NCBI RefSeq assembly: GCF_003970675.1
Contig: NZ_CP034562.1
Span: 2,418,001 to 2,482,000 of the forward strand
From: Flammeovirga pectinis
Lineage (GTDB): Bacteria > Bacteroidota > Bacteroidia > Cytophagales > Flammeovirgaceae
Direction of reading: 5' to 3'
DNA length: 64,000 nucleotides
Below are positions 7,433 to 17,123 of the stretch, piece by piece. The notes under the pieces were generated by a model that was not told where the DNA came from, ran no database searches, and was given only the letters and a program-made list of their open reading frames with translations. Positions within the stretch are counted from its first letter, which is position 1, and the number at the start of each line of letters is the position of its first letter. The position numbers and the translations under genes are program-made.

Positions 7433-10400
7433 ATGAAAACAAGCAAACTCTTTCCTTTTTGGATGATTGTCTTACTATTGGCTATAGTTAGTAAGACTTA
7501 CTCACAAACCACCATAACAATAGATGACGTCAGTTTTGATGCTGTAAATGGTGAAATCACATCTTATTCAGGTAGTGCAACGGACATTATTATTCCTGAA
7601 AGTTTTAATGTAAACGGAACTGACGTTACTGTAAAAAGTATAAGATACTATGCATTTCAAAGTAAAGGACTTACTAGCGTTAGTTTCCCAAATACAATTA
7701 CTTCATTAAAGTTTTTATCATTCGCTAAAAATCAACTGACTTCAGTTACTCTACCAACAGGGTTAACAGAATTAGGGAAAGGTGCTTTTAGTAGTAATAA
7801 TATCACAGAAATTAATGGTCAGCCCTCTAATGGTCTATTTTTAGGACTAAATGAAGATGGTTCAGAAGATAATACTCAAATAGTTTGTTATGGTGGTACC
7901 GCTACTGAAATTGATTTTATACCGAGTACAGTTACAATAATTCAGTCGTATGCTTTTGCATTTAGTTCATTAACCTCTGTCGAAATACCTGATGGTGTTG
8001 TTGCATTACATGATGGTGCATTTACTGAAAATGAATTAACTTCACTTGAATTACCAAATAGTGTTACCACTTTCCATAGTAGTGTATTTGCTGAGAATAA
8101 ATTAACATCAGTTGTTATTTCAGAAAATTTATCAAAAATAGGTTACTATGCGTTCAAGGATAACCTTTTGGAGTCTGTAGTAATACCTGAGGGTGTTACA
8201 GAAATTGGTGTTGATGCCTTTAATGGAAATGTATTGACTACTGTAAGTTTACCAAGTACGTTAAAAAAGATTGGCTATAGAGCATTTCAAGACAACCTGA
8301 TTGAAAGTGTAAATTTCCCTAGCCAATTGGAAGAAATTGAATTTAATGCTTTTCAGAATAACATGCTTTCTAGCATTACTATTCCATCAAGTATGATTGA
8401 TATTGGCAGTTATGCATTCACTAGTAATCCTTTAACTTCTGTTACTTTTGAAGACGACAGTCACATTAACACCATTGGTACTAATGCGTTTAACAGTACT
8501 GAGACGTTGGCTCCTATTGTGTTACCGACACATACTCAAACTAATTTTCATTCTTATGTAGATAGTAATATTCAAGCATACAACCCAGGAGAAAGTATTA
8601 CTGATTTCACCTTATCATATAGAAGTAAAATAGTAGAAACATTAAGTCAAGATGATGTCACTTTTAATACCTCTACAGGTAGTATAAGTTCATATAAAGG
8701 AATAGCTACAGATATTATAATTCCAAATAGTTTTACGATTGACGATGTAGAATATCCTATTAATGAAATTAGTAATTATGCCTTTCAGAGACATGATATT
8801 AGTTCAGTAGTATTTCCAGAAAACTTGCAAAAAATTGGTAATAGTGCTTTTTATCAAAATAACTTGACCGAACTTTTTATTCCAGAAGGTTGCGAAGTTG
8901 GAACAAGCTGCTTTGGTTATAATGATATTAAAGTATTTAACTTTCCTGAAAGTATGACCGAGATTCCTAGTGGGTGTTTCTCTTATTGTAATTTTACTGA
9001 GGTTACCATTCCATCTACTGTGAAAGTAATAGGTTCGTATGCTTTTTCTTATAATGATATTGAAACTTTAAATTTAAGTGAAGGGATTGAAGAAATAGGA
9101 AGTGGTGTTTTTTACCTTAACGATCTGACATCGGTGACTATACCAAATTCAGTAGTAATGATTGGTAAACAAGCTTTTACTCGTAACCAAATTTCTGAGA
9201 TAAACATAGAAATTAGCAGTACTGTACTTGATGGTGGAGCATTTTCAAGTAATGAGATCACAACGGTAAACGGGGCTCCCCACAATGGCTTATTTTATGG
9301 TAGAAACGATGACGGATCTATTAATTACACAATAATTATTTCTTACGGAGGAACAGAAGGTGTAATCGATTTTCTATCTGATGATGTTACCGAAATTGAT
9401 GAATATGCATTTGCATATTGTAGCTTAACTTCTGTTGATTTACCTAATAACCTAACAAATATTGGGTATTATTCATTTTATTCCACGGGACTTAATGAAA
9501 TAGCTCTTCATGAAGGTATTAATTATATAGGAGGTGGTGCATTTAGATATTGTAGAATCAAATCAATACATTTTCCAAAAAGTATTGAATACTTAGGCAG
9601 TAGAGCATTTGCCTACAACAGTCTTACGTCTATCACTTTCGAAAGTGAATCAAATCTAAAATATTTATCCTCAAAAACTTTTGAATATAGTTCACTAGAT
9701 GATCCTATTGTATTGCCAACAAGTGTTATACCTGGCTTCATAAATTATTTCGATCAAGACGGTACGGTTTATACAGCTGGTAGTGGCTTTTTTAATGATG
9801 AAAAAGGCTGTTTTGCTCGTTACAGTAAAACAATAACATTAGAAGATGTTGAGTTTGATGAAACAACAGGGACAATTATAGAATATACTGGGTTAGTTAC
9901 AGATATTGAAATACCTGAGAGCTTTACTATTAATGATTTGGATGTAAATGTCAAAACTATAGGTTTAGATGCTTTTAATAGAAAGAACTTATTTTCTGTA
10001 GCAATGCCTAATACCATTACAACACTTGAAAAAAATGCATTCAAGAATAATTCAAGTATGGAAAATGTAACACTTAGCTCTAACCTTGTTACTATTGGCG
10101 ATGATGCATTCGCAGGTAGTATACCAGATAACGGAATTGATTTACCAAGTACAGGAATATGGCATACATACCATTCATATAACTTAGGAACAGAGGTTAC
10201 TAAAATAGAATCAGGTAATTCTTACAAATACAATCACAGAGTTTATGTAGTAGATTTTGCTGATTATGATGATGAAGTATTAAAGACAGAAACACTAATG
10301 CTGGCTTCTTCTGCCACTGCTCCATCTACCCCTAATAGAACAGGCTACACTTTTAAAGAATGGGACAATGATTTCAATGCTATTACTGAAGACATAACAG

Positions 10401-12316
10401 TTACAGCCGTTTATGAGATCAATACTTACACTGTCACTTTCAATGATTACAACGGTACACAACTCAAAACTGAAGATGTAAATTACGAAACATCAGCTAC
10501 TGCTCCTACTAGCCCTGAAAGAACAGGCTACACTTTTAAAGAATGGGACAATGCTTTCAATGCTATTACTGAAGACATAACAGTTACAGCCGTTTATGAG
10601 ATCAATACTTACACTGTCACTTTCAATGATTATAACGGTACACAACTCAAAACTGAAGATGTAAATTACGAAACATCAGCTACTGCTCCTACTAGCCCTG
10701 TAAGAACAGGCTACACTTTTAAAGAATGGGACAATGCTTTCAATGCTATTACTGAAAACATAACAGTTACAGCCGTTTATGAGATCAATACTTACACAAT
10801 CACTTTCAATGATTATAACGGTACACAACTCAAAACTGAAGATGTAAATTACGGAACATCAGCTACTGCTCCTACTAGCCCTGTAAGAACAGGCTACACT
10901 TTTAAAGAATGGGACAATGCTTTCAATGCTATTACTGAAGACATAACAGTTACAGCCGTTTATGAGATCAATACTTACACTGTTACTTTCAATGATTATA
11001 ACGGTACACAACTCAAAACTGAAGATGTAAATTACGAAACATCAGCTACTGCTCCTACTAGCCCTGTAAGAACAGGCTACACTTTTAAAGAATGGGACAA
11101 TGCTTTCAATGCTATTACTGAAAACATAACAGTTACAGCCGTTTATGAGATCAATACTTACACAATCACTTTCAATGATTATAACGGTACACAACTCAAA
11201 ACTGAAGATGTAAATTACGGAACATCAGCTACTGCTCCTACTAGTCCTACAAGAGATAATTATATATTTATTGGATGGGATATAGATTTTAATTCTGTTA
11301 ATGAAAACCTAACTATTACTGCAACTTATGCAAGTAGTACTTATACGGTCACTTTCAATGATTTTGATGGTTCAGAGTTAAAAACTGAAGTTGTAAATTA
11401 TGGCGAATCTGCTTCAGCTCCATCAACTTCTATTAGAACAGGTTATACATTTACAGGATGGGATATAGATTTTAATACTATTACTGAAGACATAACAGTT
11501 ACAGCTTTATACGAAATCAACCTGTATACTGTTAGTTTTAATGATTTTAATGGTACTTTACTTAAATCCGAAATTGTAGTCTATGGAGAATCTGCTACAG
11601 CTCCTGTTAACCCAACAAGAATAGGATACACCTTTAAAGAATGGGATGTAACTTTTAATACAATTGAAAAAGACTTGACTGTTACAGCTACATATGAGAT
11701 TAATACATATACTGTTAGTTTTAACGATTTTGATGGTATTTTACTTAAAATTGAAAATGTAGCATACGGAGAATCTGCTTCAGCTCCATCAACTTCAACT
11801 AGAACAGGTTACACATTTACAGGTTGGGATGTTGATTTTAATTCTATTACTGAAAACATAACAGTTACCGCTGTATATGAAATCAATTTATATACTGTTA
11901 GTTTTAATGATTTTGATGGTACTTTACTCAAAACAGAGATTGTTGTATATGGAGAAGCTGCTACAGCACCTGTTAATCCAACAAGGGCAGGGTATACTTT
12001 TAAAGAATGGGATTTGATTTTTGATGCAATTGAGAAAGACTTGACTGTTACTGCTGTCTATGATGTCTTGACTTCAATTGATAATTATACGGAAATAAAG
12101 TACTCTGTTTATCCAAATCCAGTAAGTACCATTTTAAATATTAGTATCACTAATGATGGGCAACCTCATCAAATTTCTATTTACAATATATCAGGTCAAT
12201 TAGTTTATTCTTCTAAGGAGAATAAAACTATTACAAGTATCAATGTAGCAAACTGGAATTCTGGTAGCTATTATCTTGTAGTAGATAAAAAAGGAACAAA
12301 AATATTGAAGCTATAA
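7433..12316 (+). CDS. BspA-like leucine-rich repeat / InlB B-repeat surface protein with type IX sorting domain
   Basis: This 1627-residue exported protein is likely attached to the cell surface or released by type IX secretion. Layout: signal peptide (1-25, cut after TYS), BspA/TpLRR (LRR_5) repeats in three blocks, each opened by a similar module (ITIDDVSFDAVNGEITSYSG, LSQDDVTFNTSTGSISSYKG and ITLEDVEFDETTGTIIEYTG), then ten 61-residue Listeria-Bacteroides (InlB B / Flg_new) repeats coded at about 10243-12070, and a C-terminal Por sorting domain (YSVYPNPVSTILNIS ending in GTKILKL). BspA-type repeats often mediate adhesion; the ligand here is unknown. Repeats 1-5 are almost identical at DNA level. 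It follows the two-component pair and ends at an intrinsic terminator. The DNA repeats make copy-number variation or assembly collapse possible. Confidence 0.9.
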   Translation: MKTSKLFPFWMIVLLLAIVSKTYSQTTITIDDVSFDAVNGEITSYSGSATDIIIPESFNVNGTDVTVKSIRYYAFQSKGLTSVSFPNTITSLKFLSFAKNQLTSVTLPTGLTELGKGAFSSNNITEINGQPSNGLFLGLNEDGSEDNTQIVCYGGTATEIDFIPSTVTIIQSYAFAFSSLTSVEIPDGVVALHDGAFTENELTSLELPNSVTTFHSSVFAENKLTSVVISENLSKIGYYAFKDNLLESVVIPEGVTEIGVDAFNGNVLTTVSLPSTLKKIGYRAFQDNLIESVNFPSQLEEIEFNAFQNNMLSSITIPSSMIDIGSYAFTSNPLTSVTFEDDSHINTIGTNAFNSTETLAPIVLPTHTQTNFHSYVDSNIQAYNPGESITDFTLSYRSKIVETLSQDDVTFNTSTGSISSYKGIATDIIIPNSFTIDDVEYPINEISNYAFQRHDISSVVFPENLQKIGNSAFYQNNLTELFIPEGCEVGTSCFGYNDIKVFNFPESMTEIPSGCFSYCNFTEVTIPSTVKVIGSYAFSYNDIETLNLSEGIEEIGSGVFYLNDLTSVTIPNSVVMIGKQAFTRNQISEINIEISSTVLDGGAFSSNEITTVNGAPHNGLFYGRNDDGSINYTIIISYGGTEGVIDFLSDDVTEIDEYAFAYCSLTSVDLPNNLTNIGYYSFYSTGLNEIALHEGINYIGGGAFRYCRIKSIHFPKSIEYLGSRAFAYNSLTSITFESESNLKYLSSKTFEYSSLDDPIVLPTSVIPGFINYFDQDGTVYTAGSGFFNDEKGCFARYSKTITLEDVEFDETTGTIIEYTGLVTDIEIPESFTINDLDVNVKTIGLDAFNRKNLFSVAMPNTITTLEKNAFKNNSSMENVTLSSNLVTIGDDAFAGSIPDNGIDLPSTGIWHTYHSYNLGTEVTKIESGNSYKYNHRVYVVDFADYDDEVLKTETLMLASSATAPSTPNRTGYTFKEWDNDFNAITEDITVTAVYEINTYTVTFNDYNGTQLKTEDVNYETSATAPTSPERTGYTFKEWDNAFNAITEDITVTAVYEINTYTVTFNDYNGTQLKTEDVNYETSATAPTSPVRTGYTFKEWDNAFNAITENITVTAVYEINTYTITFNDYNGTQLKTEDVNYGTSATAPTSPVRTGYTFKEWDNAFNAITEDITVTAVYEINTYTVTFNDYNGTQLKTEDVNYETSATAPTSPVRTGYTFKEWDNAFNAITENITVTAVYEINTYTITFNDYNGTQLKTEDVNYGTSATAPTSPTRDNYIFIGWDIDFNSVNENLTITATYASSTYTVTFNDFDGSELKTEVVNYGESASAPSTSIRTGYTFTGWDIDFNTITEDITVTALYEINLYTVSFNDFNGTLLKSEIVVYGESATAPVNPTRIGYTFKEWDVTFNTIEKDLTVTATYEINTYTVSFNDFDGILLKIENVAYGESASAPSTSTRTGYTFTGWDVDFNSITENITVTAVYEINLYTVSFNDFDGTLLKTEIVVYGEAATAPVNPTRAGYTFKEWDLIFDAIEKDLTVTAVYDVLTSIDNYTEIKYSVYPNPVSTILNISITNDGQPHQISIYNISGQLVYSSKENKTITSINVANWNSGSYYLVVDKKGTKILKL
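10243..12072 (+). repeat. Ten tandem 183-bp (61-residue) B-repeats
   Basis: Ten in-frame units run back to back inside the surface-protein gene. Consecutive unit boundaries I located (10421, 10604, 10787, 10970, 11153) are exactly 183 bases apart. Units from 10421 to about 11240 are near-identical in DNA, and outer units are more diverged. The pattern alternates with a 366-base period: units at 10604 and 10970 are alike (V/E form), as are 10787 and 11153 (I/G form), and the later units also pair two by two (RTGYTFTGWD with RxGYTFKEWD). Confidence 0.9.
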
Positions 12317-12342
12317 ATCAAAAATATTGATTCAAATTTTAG

Positions 12343-12379
12343 AAGGTAAAAGGTATTAGTATCTTTTACCTTTTTTTTA
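12343..12379 (+). terminator. Intrinsic terminator of the BspA-like gene
   Basis: The 10-bp stem AAGGTAAAAG / CTTTTACCTT with a 10-base loop is followed by a run of T residues to 12378. It lies 27 bases after the stop codon and ends before the convergent FUSC gene. Confidence 0.8.
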
Positions 12380-12384
12380 TCCAA

Positions 12385-13443
12385 CTATTTTCTATTAAAT
12401 AGAATGTCTATTCTTTCTTCTAATTTAAAAACTTGTTGAGCATATTGATAATTCAGCCAAACATAACTATAGGGGCTCAATGGGGTATGTTCATCTTGAT
12501 GATCCTCATAAAGTAGTTGCAATTCTGATCGAGATGAAGTTAACTTCATTGTTGCTTTTGATGGTGTTTCAAAACTATTCTTTTCTAATTGTAAAATTAT
12601 TTGATGAATCCTATCAGATAAAAATTCTTGTCTATCTTGAATTGAATACAATTGCCCAATAAATTTATTTCCTATTTCTGATGAAAAAGCACTAGAATTG
12701 AGTAATTCCACAATACCAGACATTTTCCTCATAATAACAATACATTCATCTAGCTGTACTTGATGCACCCGAAAATGTTTACTCTCTTTAATAACATGTT
12801 CTACTATTTTACGTTGCTTTCTAATTGAAATAATCACATTCTTAACTTCACTTAAGTAGTGTTTATCAAAATATTCTCCATTAATAGTGCAAACATATAG
12901 ATGATCTATTAGATGAAGACATTTTGCAAATTCAAATTTTAATTCTCTGGTTCCTCTTACCGGAAAAATCATTGAAAATAATAATGTCACTAACCCTCCC
13001 ATTATTATATTTCCTGATCTCCATAATGCAGCTTCTAGACTTTTACCTTCCCCTACTCCTAAAATAATTACTGCAGTCATAACTGCTATTAAATATGCAT
13101 AAGGATATTTTTTAAACATCACAATACCAAAAAATGGTATCAAAAGTCCTAATAATAGGGTCTGAATATATAAATAATCATGTAGAAAATAAAGAATTAC
13201 AACCGCTGACATTGCCCCTGCAATTGTACCTAGAACTCTTTGGAAGATCCTATGTATAATTCCTCCAAATTCTGGAAAAGGACCAAGAAGTACAACTACT
13301 GTCACACATAGCCAAGACCCATGCGGTATCTGAAATAAGTTTACCATTAAAAAGGAAAATGTAACTATAAAAATAGTCCGATAAAGATGAACCCGTTCTA
13401 TATTTTTATAGATATAATTTTCTATTGATTGATATAAAGACAT
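12385..13443 (-). CDS. FUSC-family inner-membrane protein (aromatic acid exporter-like)
   Basis: A 352-residue product with a membrane half of about six helices and a cytosolic helical C-terminal half. The membrane half shows the FUSC pattern: a Trp-containing loop (PHGSWLCVTVVVLLGP), R-x-GT-AG in RVLGTIAGAM, and the conserved arginine after the last helix (MIFPVRGTRELKFEFA). Family members export small aromatic or organic acids or drugs; the substrate is unknown. The frame extends to a TTG at 13488, but that codon lies in the T-run of the pflB terminator, so the ATG at 13441-13443 (MSLYQSIENYIYK) is preferred. Being separated from pflB by that terminator, it needs its own promoter or readthrough. 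Only one membrane module is present, where many FUSC proteins have two. Confidence 0.75.
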   Translation of the reverse strand: MSLYQSIENYIYKNIERVHLYRTIFIVTFSFLMVNLFQIPHGSWLCVTVVVLLGPFPEFGGIIHRIFQRVLGTIAGAMSAVVILYFLHDYLYIQTLLLGLLIPFFGIVMFKKYPYAYLIAVMTAVIILGVGEGKSLEAALWRSGNIIMGGLVTLLFSMIFPVRGTRELKFEFAKCLHLIDHLYVCTINGEYFDKHYLSEVKNVIISIRKQRKIVEHVIKESKHFRVHQVQLDECIVIMRKMSGIVELLNSSAFSSEIGNKFIGQLYSIQDRQEFLSDRIHQIILQLEKNSFETPSKATMKLTSSRSELQLLYEDHQDEHTPLSPYSYVWLNYQYAQQVFKLEERIDILFNRK

Positions 13444-13480
13444 AGTAGTTATTAAGGTAATTGGAAGTATCAAGTTAATT

Positions 13481-13517
13481 AAAAACAAAAAAGGTTACCT
13501 CTTGCAAGGTAACCTTT
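13481..13517 (-). terminator. Intrinsic terminator of focA-pflB
   Basis: On the minus strand an 11-bp stem, AAAGGTTACCT / AGGTAACCTTT with a 6-base loop, is followed by TTTTGTTTTT. It lies 36 bases past the pflB stop. Confidence 0.88.
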
Positions 13518-13552
13518 CTTATTACTATTTAAATTCTTTCCAGAACTATGAA

Positions 13553-15829
13553 TTACATAGACTCGTGGAATGTTCTTTGAATAACTTCTAATTGATGTGC
13601 TCTAGACAATCTGATAAAGTTCACAGCATAACCAGAAACTCTGATTGTTAACTGTGGATAATTTTCAGGGTTATTGTAAGCATCCATTAAAGTATCTCTG
13701 TTTAGAACGTTAACATTTAAGTGATGAGCCATTCCGCCTTCTTCAGCAAAGTAACCATCCATCATTGTTACTAAGTTCTTAATTTGAGTATCACGCTCAG
13801 AACCTAAAGATTTAGGAACAATTGAGAATGTATTTGAGATACCATCTTGAGCATCACTATAATCTAATTTTGCAACAGAATTTAACGAAGCAACCGCACC
13901 GTTTGTATCACGACCGTGCATTGGATTAGCACCAGGAGCAAATGGCTCACCTGCTTTACGACCGTCAGGTGTAGCACCTGTTTTCTTACCATACATTACA
14001 TTTGAAGTAATTGTCAATAAAGACATTGTAGGTACTGCGTTACGGTATGTTTTGTGTTTCGCTAATTCCGAGAAGAAGATATGCGTAATTTCTTTTGCAA
14101 TGTTATCTACTTCATCGATATCGTTACCATATTTAGGGAAATCTCCTTCAATTTCGAAATCAACAGCTAAACCATTTTCATCACGGATAGGTTTTACTTT
14201 TGCATTTTTAATTGCAGATAATGAATCTGCAATGATAGAAATACCAGCAGCACCGTAAGCCATATCAATACCTGGATTTGTATCCAAGAATGCGAATTGA
14301 GCTTTTTCGTAATAATGCTTATCATGCATATAGTGAATGATATTCATCGTTTTCACATAAACACGAGCAACTTCTTTCATTGTTTTCTTGAATTGCGTCA
14401 TTACTTTGTCGTAATCCAAGTACTCATCGTTAGCCATTGGTTCAACACCTTCAACAGTAAGAACATTTTTGTTCTCATCATGTCCTGCATTGATTGCCAT
14501 TAATAATGCTTTCGGCAAGTTTGTACGAGCACCAAAGAATTGAATACGTTTACCAATGTGTTGGTAAGATACACAACAAGCGATACCGTAATCATCTGAT
14601 CCACGATTAGGACGCATTAAATCGTCATTTTCGTATTGGATAGAAGATGTATCAATAGATACTTGAGAACAGAAATCTTTAAATCCTTGAGGAAGATCTT
14701 TAGACCAAAGTACTGTTAAGTTTGGTTCTGGAGATGCTCCTAAATTATAAAGTGTCTGTAAAAATCTAAATGATGATTTAGTTACTTTAGTACGACCATC
14801 ATGGAATTGACCACCAATCGCTTCAGTTACCCAAGTTGGGTCACCACCAAAGATTTCATCATAAGCACCAGGACGTAAGTGACGTACCATACGTAATTTC
14901 ATTACGAAGTGGTCAATATACTCTTGAGCTTCTACCTCTGTAATAGTACCTGCTTCTAAATCTCTTTCGATATAAATATCTAAGAAAGAAGAAACGTTAC
15001 CTAATGACATTGCAGCACCATCTTGTTCTTTTACTGCAGCTAAATAAGCGAAGTAAACAGCTTGAACAGCTTCTTTTGAAGTTACTGATGGTTTTGTAAC
15101 ATCTACACCATACATTGCAGCCATCTCAGCGATGTCTTTCAATGATTGAATTTGAGATGTAATTTCTTCACGAAGTTGAATTTGTTCAGCAATATCAGCA
15201 CCTGAACCTGTAATTAATCCATCTTCTATTGCATTAAAATCTGCTTGTTTTGCTGCAATTAATTTATCTGTACCATAAAGTGCTAAACGGCGGTAATCAC
15301 CAATTATACGACCACGCGCATAATTATCAGGAAGACCTGTTAAAACACCTAATGAACGGTAAGTTCTAATTTCTTTATCATATGCAGAGAACACTTGGTT
15401 GTTGTGATCTTTAGCATATTGGAAAACATAACCAACTTTAGGGTTAACTGTTTTACCTTTTTCTTCTACAGCATTTTTAACTACTCTATAACCACCAAAT
15501 GGTTTCATAGCACGCTTAAGAAGTTCATCAGTTTGTAAACCAACGATTGTTTCTAATTCTTGATTAATATAACCAGCTTTATGACTAGTTACAGTAGAAA
15601 TTGTATCTGTATCGATATCACGACAACCATCGTTTTCACGTTCTTCTTTCATACCTGCTAAGCAGACATCCCAAAGTTTTTTAGTTGCTTCCGTAGCACC
15701 TTCTAAGAAAGTTTTATCACCGTAGTAAGGAGTAACATTATTAACAACAAAATCATAAACGTTAATTTCGTTTTGCCACTTCGTTCCTTTTAACTGAGAG
15801 TTTAATACAGCGTTTTCCATTGTCTTCAT
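13553..15829 (-). CDS. pflB: Formate C-acetyltransferase (pyruvate formate-lyase)
   Basis: This glycyl-radical enzyme converts pyruvate + CoA to acetyl-CoA + formate under anoxia. The 758-residue length matches the family (E. coli 760). The catalytic Cys418-Cys419 pair is in [10 protein letters not shown], and the radical Gly733 sits in RVSGYAVNF near the C-terminus. It lies 98 bases downstream of focA on the same strand, and no -7 box is visible in that gap, so it is probably expressed from the focA promoter. The activating enzyme (pflA), often next to pflB, is not in the window. The preferred start is the ATG at 15829; Met4 is an alternative. The presence of focA-pflB indicates a facultatively fermentative lifestyle. 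Confidence 0.96.
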   Translation of the reverse strand: MKTMENAVLNSQLKGTKWQNEINVYDFVVNNVTPYYGDKTFLEGATEATKKLWDVCLAGMKEERENDGCRDIDTDTISTVTSHKAGYINQELETIVGLQTDELLKRAMKPFGGYRVVKNAVEEKGKTVNPKVGYVFQYAKDHNNQVFSAYDKEIRTYRSLGVLTGLPDNYARGRIIGDYRRLALYGTDKLIAAKQADFNAIEDGLITGSGADIAEQIQLREEITSQIQSLKDIAEMAAMYGVDVTKPSVTSKEAVQAVYFAYLAAVKEQDGAAMSLGNVSSFLDIYIERDLEAGTITEVEAQEYIDHFVMKLRMVRHLRPGAYDEIFGGDPTWVTEAIGGQFHDGRTKVTKSSFRFLQTLYNLGASPEPNLTVLWSKDLPQGFKDFCSQVSIDTSSIQYENDDLMRPNRGSDDYGIACCVSYQHIGKRIQFFGARTNLPKALLMAINAGHDENKNVLTVEGVEPMANDEYLDYDKVMTQFKKTMKEVARVYVKTMNIIHYMHDKHYYEKAQFAFLDTNPGIDMAYGAAGISIIADSLSAIKNAKVKPIRDENGLAVDFEIEGDFPKYGNDIDEVDNIAKEITHIFFSELAKHKTYRNAVPTMSLLTITSNVMYGKKTGATPDGRKAGEPFAPGANPMHGRDTNGAVASLNSVAKLDYSDAQDGISNTFSIVPKSLGSERDTQIKNLVTMMDGYFAEEGGMAHHLNVNVLNRDTLMDAYNNPENYPQLTIRVSGYAVNFIRLSRAHQLEVIQRTFHESM

Positions 15830-15927
15830 TTTTAGTTTTTCTTTACAATCTACAACATCATTAACGGTGTTTTTTCACATTTAGATGCCGTAATTAAATT
15901 TTATTAATAAAACAGTTGTTAAAAATT

Positions 15928-16770
15928 TTAGCTATTAATGTTAATAGACTCAAGCTCTTTATCTAACTGTTTTTTTTCTTCTTCTTGTTCTGGTTTAACA
16001 AACATCCACCAGTATATTGTACCTACAAAGAATGCTCCTCCTACAATATTACCTATTGTTGCTGGAATCAAGTTTGTAATGATAAAATCTGTCCAAGTAA
16101 TGTCTGCACCATTAAATATAGCTGCAGGTATTACATACATATTTGCAATACAGTGTTCAAATCCAAATGTTACAAAAGTCATAACAGGGAACCAAATACC
16201 GATTACTTTACCCATAACATCTTTAGCTGCATAAGCTTGCCAAGCTGCTAAACAAACTAGCCAGTTAGCACCCACTGCTTTAAAGAATGTTTTATAAAAT
16301 GGATTTCCTACTTTATGTTCTGCAACACTAATTAAAGAGTTATGGAATACCTCTCCATCTACCACTCCTGTTAATGTTGTAATAAAATAAGCAACAAATA
16401 AAGAACCCACAAAATTGCCTAAGTACCCAAAAGTCCAAACTTTACCCAGCTTCTTTATCGACTGATCTTTTGATAAAACCGATACTGTCATCATTGCAGT
16501 ACTCGATGTAAAAAGTTCTGCTCCAGCAATAATACAAAGTATTAAACCTACTGGAAATACCGCACCCATTACAAATTTCGGTATACCTGGATTTTCAGCT
16601 CCAATACCTGGCATTCCACCTCCAACAACTATGGCTAATAAAAAACCAAAAGCTACATAAGCTCCTCCTAAAAATCCAAATACCAACAATTGTTGGATGG
16701 ACATCTTTCCTTTTTGTAAAGCACCATTTCTGATGTTTCCTAAAATATCTTTTGGTGATGAATAGCTCAT
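15928..16770 (-). CDS. focA: Formate transporter FocA (FNT family)
   Basis: A 280-residue pentameric channel-type transporter for formate in the inner membrane, with six transmembrane helices. The FNT signature FEHCIANMYVIP is present near residue 200, and the motif GGxxVAFGFLLAIVVGGG is near the N-terminus. It exports the formate made by the PflB encoded just downstream and can take it back up. The acidic, Lys-rich C-terminal tail (EQEEEKKQLDKELESI) is cytosolic. The start ATG is at 16768-16770. A CRP-type palindrome lies 70 bases upstream of the start and a near-consensus -7 box lies between them, so anaerobic or catabolite control by a Crp/Fnr-family protein is likely. Confidence 0.95.
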   Translation of the reverse strand: MSYSSPKDILGNIRNGALQKGKMSIQQLLVFGFLGGAYVAFGFLLAIVVGGGMPGIGAENPGIPKFVMGAVFPVGLILCIIAGAELFTSSTAMMTVSVLSKDQSIKKLGKVWTFGYLGNFVGSLFVAYFITTLTGVVDGEVFHNSLISVAEHKVGNPFYKTFFKAVGANWLVCLAAWQAYAAKDVMGKVIGIWFPVMTFVTFGFEHCIANMYVIPAAIFNGADITWTDFIITNLIPATIGNIVGGAFFVGTIYWWMFVKPEQEEEKKQLDKELESININS

Positions 16771-16810
16771 AATTTAGAAATGTTTGTGAGATTTCTCTCT
16801 AAGTGTATTG

Positions 16811-16818
16811 CAAATATG
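16811..16818 (-). promoter_or_regulatory. Candidate -7 element of focA-pflB
   Basis: On the minus strand the box reads CATATTTG, seven of eight positions relative to TAnnTTTG. It is placed about 40 bases upstream of the focA start. The operator at 16840-16855 is centred about 36 bases upstream of its last base, which suits class II activation. Confidence 0.45.
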
Positions 16819-16839
16819 TAAGTAGTAAAATTCTATTTC

Positions 16840-16855
16840 AGTGATGATCATCACT
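16840..16855. promoter_or_regulatory. CRP/FNR-type operator upstream of focA-pflB
   Basis: AGTGATGATCATCACT is a perfect 16-base palindrome with GTGA and TCAC half-sites separated by six bases, the geometry of E. coli CRP sites (TGTGA-N6-TCACA). Its position upstream of the -7 box fits an activator site. The Crp/Fnr-family protein encoded at 55024-55707 is a candidate binder. Confidence 0.7.
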
Positions 16856-17022
16856 AAAATAAAATGACCTAACAAAAAACCTCTTAACACACACAAAAAC
16901 AGCCTCTTATTTAATATCCTTCACTAAAAATAATAAAAAAAAGATTGATTTTAAAATTGTATTATACACACCTTATCACTAATTATATAATGAATTTTCA
17001 CCTACAGCGTAATCACACAATT

Positions 17023-17043
17023 GGCGAAAATTCGCGAATCGGC
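17023..17043. promoter_or_regulatory. Candidate operator upstream of the CDF transporter gene
   Basis: A local GC-rich patch in an AT-rich region carries two overlapping dyads, GCGAA-AA-TTCGC and the palindrome TTCGCGAA. It lies about 80-100 bases upstream of the transporter ATG. A metal-responsive site is conceivable, but no known box is matched. Confidence 0.3.
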
Positions 17044-17123
17044 AAACGGAATTATATATACGCAAAATTTGATTTATTATTTCCATATTTAATTGTAAAT
17101 TGAAAGAAAAACATTGTAAGAAT

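Noticed and set aside
9820-10044. Antisense reading frames inside large genes (here, and for example 42580-42849, 34239-34421, 52000-54000)
   Set aside because: They lie opposite well-supported coding sequence or in terminator regions, lack family motifs, and mirror the codon pattern of the real gene.
10243-12072. Possible CRISPR-like array because of regular near-identical units
   Set aside because: The 183-bp period is entirely in frame, encodes 61-residue InlB B-type domains, and has no unique spacers.
13444-13488. TTG start at 13488 for the FUSC gene
   Set aside because: It lies inside the T-run of the pflB terminator; the ATG at 13443 is better placed.
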